64,000 nt of DNA from Flammeovirga sp. SJP92 (GTDB lineage: Bacteria > Bacteroidota > Bacteroidia > Cytophagales > Flammeovirgaceae), in contig NZ_LQAQ01000091.1 of NCBI RefSeq assembly GCF_001583495.1, forward strand, positions 103,599 through 167,598, given 5' to 3'. The translations under genes were made by a program, and so were the position numbers. Positions 7,772 to 16,300 of this stretch are shown piece by piece. The notes below the pieces were generated by a model. It was given only the letters and a program-made list of their open reading frames with translations, had not been told where the DNA came from and did not search any database. The stretch's first letter is position 1. Every line of letters starts with the position of its first letter.

Positions 7772-9283
7772 ATGGAAATACTTACTTCTGCTATTAGCTG
7801 GATTTCAAAAAGAAGAATGCATCAGATTGAACATTTTATGATGCATCCAATCGAAGTACAAGACAACTTATTTAAAGATTTAATATCTAGTGCTTCTAAA
7901 ACGGAATGGGGTAAGAAATATGATTATAGTTCAATTAAGAATCTAGATACTTTCGAAGAAAGAGTGCCTATCTCTACTTATGAAGATTTGAGCCCTTATA
8001 TCGAAAGAATGATTCGTGGTGAACAAAATATATTATGGCCTACGAAAATCACTGATTTTTCAAAATCATCAGGGACTACAAACGCCAGAAGTAAATTTAT
8101 TCCTGTTTCTAAAGAAGCTTTGGAAGACTGTCATTACAAAGCGGGGAAAGATTTAATTACCATATATCTTAATAATCACCCCCATTCAAAGGTGATGTTT
8201 GGAAAGAGTTTGGGGATTGGAGGTAGCTTGCAGAAAAACCATCATTACAATGATAGTCTATTGGGTGATGTTTCTGCCATCATTATGAAGAACCTCCCCT
8301 TTTGGGCTGAGTTTATGAGAGCTCCCAATTTAGAAGTTGCTCTGATGGACGAATGGGAATCAAAAATTGAAAGAATTGCTGAAACAACCATAGAGAAAAA
8401 TATTACAAGTATTGCAGGAGTTCCAACATGGACTTTAGTATTATTTGAAAAGATATTGGAGCAGACAGGTAAATCTTGTTTATCAGAAGTGTGGCCAAAC
8501 CTTGAAGTGTTTTTCCATGGTGCGGTGGCATTTGGTCCCTATAGAGAAACTTTTAAAAAGCTGATAGGCAGAAATGATATGCAATTTATGGATGTCTATA
8601 ATGCATCGGAAGGTTTCTTTGGTATTCAAGATACAACCAACGATGATGAACTTCTGCTTCTACTCGATTATGGTGTATTTTATGAGTTTATTCCAATGTC
8701 AGAATTTGACAAGGAAAACCCAAAAGTAGTACAGCTGGCAGATGTGGAAATTGGTAAAAACTACGCAATAGTAATTACTACCAATGCAGGTTTATGGAGA
8801 TATTTAATTGGCGACACCGTCCGATTTACTTCAAAATATCCTTATAGGATTAAGATTTCAGGACGTACTAAGCATTTTATTAATGCATTTGGTGAAGAGG
8901 TTGTTATTGAGAATGCTGAAGAAGCAATAAAAGCAGCTTGTAAAGCAACGCAAGCAGAAGTGAGAAACTTTACGGCCGCCCCTGTTTATCTACAAGAGGG
9001 TCAAAAAGGTGGTCACGAGTGGGCGATAGAATTTAAACATATTCCTAACGATCAGCAAGTGTTTATTAAGACACTGGATGAGAAATTGAGAGAGATCAAC
9101 TCCGATTATGATGCCAAGCGTTATAAGGATATTGCTTTGGTTGAACCGAAAATTCATTTTCTGGAACCAAAGTCCTTTTATAATTGGATGAAATCAAGGG
9201 GGAAATTAGGAGGACAAAATAAAGTACCTAGATTGGCTAATCATAGAGAATACTTAGACTCTTTATTAGCGTCATTAAAATAA
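7772..9283 (+). CDS. GH3 auxin-responsive-promoter family protein (adenylating amide synthetase fold)
   Basis: A 503-aa member of the GH3 family, which belongs to the ANL adenylating superfamily. Plant members adenylate a carboxylic acid and join it to an amino acid; the bacterial substrates are generally unknown. Visible motifs are the phosphate-binding loop KSSGTTNARSKFIPVS (residues about 104-119), the adenine region MDVYNASEGFFG, and the late motif YLIGDTVRFTSKYPYRIKISGRTKHFINAFGEEV (split by the domain hinge near GRTKHF). The C-terminal cap ends in MKSRGKLGGQNKVPRL, also family-typical. purU begins 6 bp after the stop, so the two are almost certainly co-transcribed. A role in acyl-amide formation is inferred from the fold. 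Confidence 0.9.
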   Translation: MEILTSAISWISKRRMHQIEHFMMHPIEVQDNLFKDLISSASKTEWGKKYDYSSIKNLDTFEERVPISTYEDLSPYIERMIRGEQNILWPTKITDFSKSSGTTNARSKFIPVSKEALEDCHYKAGKDLITIYLNNHPHSKVMFGKSLGIGGSLQKNHHYNDSLLGDVSAIIMKNLPFWAEFMRAPNLEVALMDEWESKIERIAETTIEKNITSIAGVPTWTLVLFEKILEQTGKSCLSEVWPNLEVFFHGAVAFGPYRETFKKLIGRNDMQFMDVYNASEGFFGIQDTTNDDELLLLLDYGVFYEFIPMSEFDKENPKVVQLADVEIGKNYAIVITTNAGLWRYLIGDTVRFTSKYPYRIKISGRTKHFINAFGEEVVIENAEEAIKAACKATQAEVRNFTAAPVYLQEGQKGGHEWAIEFKHIPNDQQVFIKTLDEKLREINSDYDAKRYKDIALVEPKIHFLEPKSFYNWMKSRGKLGGQNKVPRLANHREYLDSLLASLK

Positions 9284-9289
9284 CTGAAC

Positions 9290-10159
9290 ATGAAACAACA
9301 AACACCGAAGACTGCCATCTTATTGATGCATTGTCCCGATCAAAAAGGAATTATATCATATACAACTCAATTCATACATGAAAATCAAGGCAACATTATT
9401 TACCTTGATCAGTACGTAGACCGTGAGGAAGGAAGATTCTTCATGCGTATTGAGTTTGATATTGATTCTTTTTTAATTCCAGAGGATAAAATCAGAGATT
9501 ATATAGAGACATTATTAGCGAAGAAGTTTGATATGACTTTGAAACTTTATTTTAATACACAAAAGCCTAGAATGGCTCTATTTGTGACGAAGATGTCTCA
9601 TTGCTTATATGATATTTTATCAAGAACGGACTCGGGTGAATTACAAGCTGAGATTCCTATGATTATCAGTAATCATCAACACTTGAAAAAAGTAGCAGAT
9701 AAGTTCAAAATTCCTTTTTATCATTTCACAATGAATAAGGAAAATAAGAAAGAACAGGAAGAAGCTCAGTTGCAATTAATGAAAGAGCATAATATTGATT
9801 TTGTAGTTTTAGCAAGATACATGCAGATTCTTTCTCCTGAATTTATTAAGAGCTACCCCGATAAAATTATCAATATCCACCACTCTTTTTTACCTGCTTT
9901 TGTGGGAGCAAAACCTTATCACGCTGCACATGAAAGAGGTGTGAAAATTATAGGAGCAACTTCACATTATGTAACTTCAGACTTAGATGCAGGCCCAATC
10001 ATTGAGCAGGATGTGGCGAAAGTAAGTCATAAAGACACCGTGAAAGAGTTGATTCGTAAGGGTAAAGATTTAGAAAAAATTGTTTTATCAAGAGCACTTT
10101 ATCAGCATGTCAATAGAAAGCTGATGACTTATAAAAATAAAACAATCATATTTGATTAA
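9290..10159 (+). CDS. purU: Formyltetrahydrofolate deformylase
   Basis: PurU hydrolyses 10-formyl-THF to THF and formate, supplying formate to PurT and balancing one-carbon pools. The 289-aa protein has an N-terminal ACT domain (ILLMHCPDQKGIISYTTQFI, residues 10-90) and a C-terminal formyl-transferase/hydrolase domain. Key signatures are MIISNHQHLKKVADKFKIPF, LARYMQILSPEFI, and the catalytic IINIHHSFLPAFVGAKPYH with ATSHYVTSDLDAGPIIEQD, which carries the active-site Asp. The length is normal. It is the second gene of an operon with the GH3-type gene and ends at a strong bidirectional terminator. Confidence 0.96.
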   Translation: MKQQTPKTAILLMHCPDQKGIISYTTQFIHENQGNIIYLDQYVDREEGRFFMRIEFDIDSFLIPEDKIRDYIETLLAKKFDMTLKLYFNTQKPRMALFVTKMSHCLYDILSRTDSGELQAEIPMIISNHQHLKKVADKFKIPFYHFTMNKENKKEQEEAQLQLMKEHNIDFVVLARYMQILSPEFIKSYPDKIINIHHSFLPAFVGAKPYHAAHERGVKIIGATSHYVTSDLDAGPIIEQDVAKVSHKDTVKELIRKGKDLEKIVLSRALYQHVNRKLMTYKNKTIIFD

Positions 10160-10167
10160 TCCATAAA

Positions 10168-10204
10168 TAAAGGGTGATACATTTTTTGTATCACCCTTTA
10201 TTTT
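10168..10204. terminator. Bidirectional terminator between purU and greA
   Basis: AAAGGGTGATAC (10169-10180) and GTATCACCCTTT (10188-10199) form a perfect 12-bp stem with a T-rich loop. T runs follow on the plus strand, and A/T tracts allow use on the minus strand for greA as well. Confidence 0.9.
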
Positions 10205-10220
10205 TATGCAAAAATGGAGA

Positions 10221-10691
10221 CTATAGAGAAATATCTAAGATCTCAAATTTCATCATTCCTCTTGGAGTTTTCACTTCAGCAATCTCCCCTACTTTTTTGC
10301 CCACTAAACCTTGAGCAATTGGAGAATCGATTGAGATTTTATTTTCTCTAACGTTAGCTTCCTTTGCTGATACTAATGTGTAAGCCATCTCAGCTCCAGT
10401 TGGCGCTTTGATTTTCACTGTACAAAGAATACCTACTTTCGAAGCATCAAGTTTTGATTCGTCAATAACTCTTGCATTAGCAATTAAGTTGGCTAAATTG
10501 GCAATTTTAGCTTCTAAATGGCCTTGAGCGTCCTTTGCTGCATCATATTCAGCATTCTCACTTAAATCTCCTTTATCTGTTGCTTCTGCTATTTGACGTG
10601 CTATATCCGCTCTACCTTTGGTTTTAAGCTCATTTAATTCGTCCGATAACTTCTGAAGGCCCTCCGCTGTATAATAAGTAACTTGTGCCAT
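10221..10691 (-). CDS. greA: Transcription elongation factor GreA
   Basis: GreA rescues backtracked RNA polymerase by stimulating transcript cleavage. The 156-aa protein shows the N-terminal coiled coil with the acidic tip (TDKGDLSENAEYDAAKDAQGHLEAKI, containing the conserved D and E residues) and the C-terminal FKBP-like domain (YTLVSAKEANVRENKISIDSPIAQGLVGKKVGEIAEVKTPRG). Length and motifs are standard. It is transcribed alone: the nuoJ terminator lies just upstream and the shared purU/greA terminator downstream. Confidence 0.97.
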   Translation of the reverse strand: MAQVTYYTAEGLQKLSDELNELKTKGRADIARQIAEATDKGDLSENAEYDAAKDAQGHLEAKIANLANLIANARVIDESKLDASKVGILCTVKIKAPTGAEMAYTLVSAKEANVRENKISIDSPIAQGLVGKKVGEIAEVKTPRGMMKFEILDISL

Positions 10692-10714
10692 AAGTTTATA
10701 TTTATCTATAAATG

Positions 10715-10742
10715 AAAAAACGATCCAAATAATTCAGATCGT
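10715..10742 (-). terminator. Terminator of the nuoI-nuoJ unit
   Basis: On the minus strand ACGATC and GATCGT flank an 11-nt loop and are followed by TTTTTTC. It lies between the nuoJ stop and greA, showing that greA has its own promoter or depends on read-through. Confidence 0.75.
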
Positions 10743-10798
10743 GTTATAATCGAGTAAGACAACAAATATATGCTATCTTCTATTATTTAGAAAGAATT

Positions 10799-11308
10799 TT
10801 AATGATTATCTAGTGATTTATCTGATTTACCAGCTACAAATACTGCACCGATTAATACTACTAATAATAAGATAGCTGTGAGTTCGAATGCAAAGATCTG
10901 ATCCGTCATAAAACTTACACCTAAGTTGGATGTAACCCCTTCGTTATTGATGGTATAATCTCTGTCAATTCCTTCTTCTAAAATACCAAAAGCTAGAATT
11001 CCAAATAGAATTGCACCAAACGAAAATCCTACCAATGACCTTTTAGAACCACTATCCATCTCATGATCAATAGAGTTTTTGGTATACATCACACCAAATA
11101 ACAGAAGGACAAGTACACCGCCAATATAAACCATTACCTGTGTGATAGCTATAAAGTCTGCACCGGATAATACAAATAATCCTGCTACACTCAATAATGA
11201 AAAAAGTAAATAAGCGGCATTATGAATGACGTTCTTTGTGAAGAATAACGCAAAAGATGATAATGCTATTACTCCAATAAAAAAATAAAATACTATTAGT
11301 TCAATCAT
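10799..11308 (-). CDS. nuoJ: NADH-quinone oxidoreductase subunit J
   Basis: NuoJ is a membrane-arm subunit of respiratory complex I. The 169-aa protein has five hydrophobic helices; the third (AITQVMVYIGGVLVLLLFGVMYT) contains the conserved pi-bulge region of the family, and the last is ELTAILLLVVLIGAVFVAG. The start ATG overlaps the nuoI stop by one base (TAATG), so translation is coupled. nuoK, which normally follows at once, is absent; a terminator and greA follow instead. Confidence 0.94.
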   Translation of the reverse strand: MIELIVFYFFIGVIALSSFALFFTKNVIHNAAYLLFSLLSVAGLFVLSGADFIAITQVMVYIGGVLVLLLFGVMYTKNSIDHEMDSGSKRSLVGFSFGAILFGILAFGILEEGIDRDYTINNEGVTSNLGVSFMTDQIFAFELTAILLLVVLIGAVFVAGKSDKSLDNH

Positions 11309-12015
11309 TATTTCTTTTTGATCACTTTAGGTCTGAATTTTGGTTTTGGAGCAACTTTTTTCACAGGTTTTGCTTCAACTTCAGTTTCCTCCTTTGAGGC
11401 AGTTGGAACTTCTTTCGCTGTATTTAATTTAGCCGCTTTCTTTTTCTCCTGCTCTAGATCGTAAAGTCTGTTTTTTTCTTCAACTTCTTCAGGTGACATG
11501 TTTGCAAAGCCATAAGTCAAGCTTCTCATATCTAACTCACTGTAATCGTATGATTTAGTCATCGTCAAACATTCTGTTGGGCAAACATAAGTACACAAAC
11601 CACAGAAAAGACATTTTGCCATATCAATATCGAATTTGGCGGCATAAATTCTTTTGGCTGTACCATCGGAAGTTTCTCCAATCACTTCAGAGGACTTGAT
11701 GGGTGCTATATCAATACAATCTACAGGGCAGATTTTTGCACATTTGTCACAGACAATACAATCATCTATCTCAAGATCTAATTTATATCTACCATTATCA
11801 GGAACGGGAAGTACCTCCTCAGGATACTTAAGAGTTACAATAGCATTTTGTTTCTCAAAATAATTATCATCACTCGTTCCAACGGGATCTCTCCTCTCAT
11901 TTTTCAAAGCATCTTTAAGGTGGTCGATTGTTAGTTTAAGACCGTGTTTGGATGTTTTGAATGCTTCTTTAATATTTCCGAAGTATGAATTATTTGCTCC
12001 TATTTTTTTACTCAT
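11308..12015 (-). CDS. nuoI: NADH-quinone oxidoreductase subunit I with basic C-terminal tail
   Basis: NuoI carries the two 4Fe-4S clusters N6a and N6b of complex I. Both ferredoxin motifs are intact: CIVCDKCAKICPVDC and CLFCGLCTYVCPTEC. Beyond the ferredoxin core (to about residue 170) an extension of some 60 residues is rich in Lys, Glu and Pro (KKVAPKPKFRPKVIKKK), which the usual enzyme lacks. The frame also allows a start two codons upstream at 12021; the choice is not decided by a ribosome-binding site. It is coupled to nuoJ and followed by no other nuo gene. Confidence 0.93.
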   Translation of the reverse strand: MSKKIGANNSYFGNIKEAFKTSKHGLKLTIDHLKDALKNERRDPVGTSDDNYFEKQNAIVTLKYPEEVLPVPDNGRYKLDLEIDDCIVCDKCAKICPVDCIDIAPIKSSEVIGETSDGTAKRIYAAKFDIDMAKCLFCGLCTYVCPTECLTMTKSYDYSELDMRSLTYGFANMSPEEVEEKNRLYDLEQEKKKAAKLNTAKEVPTASKEETEVEAKPVKKVAPKPKFRPKVIKKK

Positions 12016-12131
12016 TCGCAAATCTTTATAATAATTATTGTAAAGTTAATAATTTCTTGGAGTAAAGTAACCGTTTGATGGGAAATTATGTTTTAGTGGC
12101 AAAAGAGATAGATTGACTTTGAATACAAAAA

Positions 12132-12173
12132 GTAAAAAAAACGCATCAAAAGAAATAAATCCTCAGATGCGTT
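12132..12173 (-). terminator. Terminator of the metal-efflux operon
   Basis: On the minus strand AACGCATC and GATGCGTT enclose an 18-nt loop and are followed by eight T. It begins about 20 bp after the adaptor gene. Confidence 0.85.
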
Positions 12174-12193
12174 GTGGATAGAACTAAATAATA

Positions 12194-13378
12194 TTAATGA
12201 TGATGTTCGGCTTCTGCCTTTTTCATCTCAGCCATCAAATAATAAGCATTATTTAAGGCTACCTTTTGATTTTTATCTATGTCTTCTAAGAATTTTACTT
12301 CAACAAAACCATTATCTTTTTCTCCAATGACTACTTTATGGGGTTGGAAAGTGTATTGATCATTTTCAATTTTTGCTGTAAAGAAATACATAGAGTCTCC
12401 TTCTCGAACAATAGCATCTTCTGGTAATGCTGGGGTATAATCATTATTAATCATGATCTTCCCTTTACAATACGTTCCTGGAATTAATCCATTTTTATCA
12501 CCTTCAATATCAGCATGAAGATGAATTGCTTTTGGTCCTTGTTCAAAAGATTTCCCTACATTAAAAACACTCGCTTTCATCTTTTGATTAGGGTTTGCCT
12601 CTGTTGTAAAGATTACTTGCTGACCAACCTCAATCTTGGAAATATCTTTTTCAAAAACCATCAAATCCACATGAATATCGTCTAAATTGATGACTTCAAA
12701 CATTTCCTTCTGAGGATCTACATATTGTCCTGTTTTTACTTCTACCAATTTGATGTAACCACTCATTGGACTTACCACCGGAATATTCTCGAAAATCTGT
12801 CCTTCTTTTATCTTATTTAAGTTTAAATGAAGCATTTTTAGCTGTGCTTCCAAACCCCTCACTTCACCCTTGGTTGAGTAATAAATAGAGCTAGCTTTTT
12901 GATATTCTTTTCCAGATCCCACCTTTTCATCATAGAGTTTTTTCTGTCTTTTGAATTCATCTTCCAAATAATTAAGCTCATTTAGTTTAGTGACATAATC
13001 AGTTTGAATTTTAATCAAATTGGGATGGTTTAAGTAAGCCAAAACCTGTCCCTTCTTGATTTTTTCTCCTTCAATCACTTTGATTTTTTTGATATTGGCT
13101 CCAATAACGGCTGTGATTGAAGCTTGATTTTGTGGAGGAACTTCAAGTGTGCCATTCGTCAAAACATACTCACCTATATTCATTGTAGGTATTTCTGCAA
13201 TTTCCATGGCTAAACTTTTAAATTGTAGTTGCGAAAGGTGTACTTCATTAGCATGGTCATCATGTCCTTCGCCATGTTGGTGTTCATCTTCTGTATGATG
13301 ATGTTTTGCGGAAGTTTGACAGCTTTCCAGAAAAATACTTAGTAATAGTAAAACGAATATATATTTATACTTTTTCAT
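12194..13378 (-). CDS. RND efflux periplasmic adaptor (CusB/CzcB type), His-rich lipoprotein
   Basis: This is the membrane-fusion subunit linking the RND pump to the outer-membrane channel for heavy-metal efflux. The start at 13378 (MKKYKYIFVLLLL) gives a lipoprotein signal with lipobox LESC; the open frame reaches 13417, but that start would overlap the pump gene. After the Cys comes a His/Asp/Glu-rich stretch (KHHHTEDEHQHGEGHDDH), and the protein ends AEHHH, both likely metal-binding. The core shows the barrel-sandwich lipoyl halves (NIKKIKVIEGEKIKKGQVLAYL and PVVSPMSGYIKLVEVKTGQYV) around a helical hairpin. It begins 10 bp after the pump stop. The metal (Cu/Ag or Co/Zn/Cd) cannot be set from this. 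Confidence 0.93.
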   Translation of the reverse strand: MKKYKYIFVLLLLSIFLESCQTSAKHHHTEDEHQHGEGHDDHANEVHLSQLQFKSLAMEIAEIPTMNIGEYVLTNGTLEVPPQNQASITAVIGANIKKIKVIEGEKIKKGQVLAYLNHPNLIKIQTDYVTKLNELNYLEDEFKRQKKLYDEKVGSGKEYQKASSIYYSTKGEVRGLEAQLKMLHLNLNKIKEGQIFENIPVVSPMSGYIKLVEVKTGQYVDPQKEMFEVINLDDIHVDLMVFEKDISKIEVGQQVIFTTEANPNQKMKASVFNVGKSFEQGPKAIHLHADIEGDKNGLIPGTYCKGKIMINNDYTPALPEDAIVREGDSMYFFTAKIENDQYTFQPHKVVIGEKDNGFVEVKFLEDIDKNQKVALNNAYYLMAEMKKAEAEHHH

Positions 13379-13388
13379 TGTTCCTTTT

Positions 13389-16300
13389 TTATTGTCCAGT
13401 GATGTATTCCATCTCAATCATAGTTTGATTGAAATTATTGAGTGTTTGTAAGTAATTATATTTCATTTCCAGACTCTGGTTAATATTCTGGAAATACTCT
13501 ATATAATTGATAGCCCCATGCTCAAAACTTTTTTGAGCATTTTCTATGATTCTATCCACTTGAGGAAGTGCCTTAGATTCATAATAATTTAAGCTTCCAT
13601 TTAGTTGATTGATCTCTTGTTCAAGCCGAATATAATCCCCTTCTAACTGAATTTTATATTGTTGTTGTTGAGTAACTGCATTTTGTGCTTTCAATTTTGA
13701 AGCATTAATTTTTGCTTTGTTAGAGCCATAGAAAATAGGAATAGCCAACCCAACAGAAACACCCTGAAAACGGTTAGAAGAACTTGCTATCCCTCCTTCA
13801 TTTGAAAGCGGAACACCGTTCATTGAATTATTAAAATAACCCAAATTGATTTCAGGCAACATTTCAGCAGATGCAATCTTTTGTTGAGCTTCTGCCACGT
13901 TGATTTGTTGATTGATATAGGCTAAAGTCGGATTGCTTTCAAGTGAATTAGTATTCAATCCCGACCTCTTTTGAAGTTTTTCTGGCTTGAAGCTTAAACC
14001 AATAGTATCCTGTAATAATACTCTAAGCGTATTTTTCTGGATATTTATTTCAGATTGTAATACAAACAGCTTGTTTTCAATTTCCATCACTTGAGTTTCA
14101 GCTGATGCTTTTTCTAAATAATTGGTAGCTTCTGTTTCAAATCTAATGGTAGACGCGTGTAAGAACCTCTTAAACAAACTATCTTGAAATAACATCAGAT
14201 CCATTTCTTCATTCAGATAACTTAATTGATACCAGGCTTTTTTAATCTCTCTTTTGATTTGATTTTCTGTCATTTTAAACTTCAACTGACTTCCAATTAG
14301 ATTCTCTTTCGCTAAATCTTTTCTTTTAGAATAAACAGTTGGAAACTCAATATTTTGAGAAACTTCAAAACCTAAATCATTTCTAAAAGAGTTGTATTGA
14401 CCATAGGTGGTGTTGAATTGTGTCTTTTGAAGATTAATAGCTTCTTTCTTTCCTAATTCTGCAATTTCAATTTCTGAACTAGCCATTTTCATATTCCCAT
14501 TTTGTTCTAATCCAATCGTAATCGCTTGATCTATAGAACCTATTATTTGGGGCTGGGTTTGAGCATAATTTTTATTGCTTGAAAAGAATAAAATAAACCC
14601 TAAAAAGACGGCGACAATTGGTTTTGGATTCAATTTCACAACATCAGGTTTTTCAATCATTGAGTACAAAATTGGCAAAACAATCAATGTCAATAATGTA
14701 GAGGTGATCATTCCTCCAATCACCACAGTAGCCAAAGGTTGCTGTACCTCTGCTCCTGCTGATGTAGAAATGGCCATTGGAAGAAACCCTAAAATGTCAG
14801 TCAGTGCTGTTAATAAGATAGGTCGGATTCTTCTTTTTGCACCGATCTTAATTCTTTCTTTAAGATCTAGTATTCCTTCGGTTTTCAGTTCTTTCCAACC
14901 TTCAATCAATACAAGTCCATTGAGTACTGCTACTCCAAATAATACTACGAATCCTACTCCTGCTGAAATACTAAATGGCATTCCTCTGAGCCATAAAGAA
15001 ATAATACCTCCGATGGTTGCAAATGGAATCGCCATGGCTATCATGAGTGTTTCTTTGATTGATTTTAAGGCTAAAAAGAGTAAAATAAAAATAGATAAAA
15101 GTGCTATTGGTACTACAATTTTCAGCTTCTTAGAAGCTCTTTCCAGGTTCTCAAATTGTCCTCCATAGCGAATAAAATAACCAGCGGGCAACTTTAATTC
15201 TTGATCTAGTTTCTCTTTAATATCATTGACAACAGATTCAATATCTCTTCCTCTAACCATTAAACCAACATATGTTCTGCGTTGGGTATTATCTCGACTG
15301 ATTTGCATTGGACCAGGCTCATAAACCACATCAGCAATTTGATGAAGTGGAATTTGTCGTCCATTATGCAGGCTTACATAAAGACTTTTTAAATCATCAA
15401 TATCACTTCTTTTATTTTTTTCGAACCTCAAAACCAAATCAAATCTTTTTTCACCTTCGAAAATCACTCCGGCTGATTTGCCGGTAAAAGCCGTTTGCAC
15501 TAATTCATTCAACTCATTGATGTTGAGTCCATATTGTCCTAATTTATCACGATTATAATGCACAACAATCTGAGGTAAACCAGCAGTGGCTTCGACTCTT
15601 TTATCTGCTATTCCTTCAATGTCCCCGATAATGGTACTGATTTCCTCTGCCTTTTCCGCTAAAACCTCTAGATCTTCTCCGTAAAGTTTGATGGCAACAT
15701 CTTCTCTTACTCCAGAAATCAATTCATTAAAACGCATTTCAATAGGCTGGGTGAATTCAAAATTAACACCAGGCACAACGGAAATTTTCTCTTTAATTTT
15801 ATCAATTAATTCTTCTTTTGATGAAGCAGACGTCCATTCACTTTTAGGTTTCAAAATCACAAGGCAATCTGCTACATCCATTGGCATTGGATCTGTTGGG
15901 ACATCTGCTACACCAATTCTACTCATTACTTGCTCAATTTCGGGAAAGTTGGCTTTCATGATGTTTTCAATTTCTGTAGTCGCCTTAATTGTCTCATCTA
16001 ATGACGTACCGGGCTTCATAATTACATGATAGGCTATATCACCTTCATCTAATTGCGTCATAAATTCACCTCCTAAAGTGGAGAAAATATAAAAGGAAGC
16101 AATAAGTACAGCTACCGATGATACTAATATTACTTTGCCTTTTCTCAAAGAATTTAATAGAATGGGTTCATAGAGATTCTCAATACGTTGAATAATCTTA
16201 TCTCCAAATGATAAAGAGTTTACATTTTTGACGTTGATAAACAAGGATGAAACCATAGGGACATAAGTCAAACAAAGGATCATCACACCGATCATGGCAA

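Noticed and set aside
14575..15168. 197-codon open frame antisense to the metal-efflux pump gene
   Set aside because: It is the mirror of a strongly conserved RND coding region; its translation has no domain features and its openness follows from codon use on the other strand.
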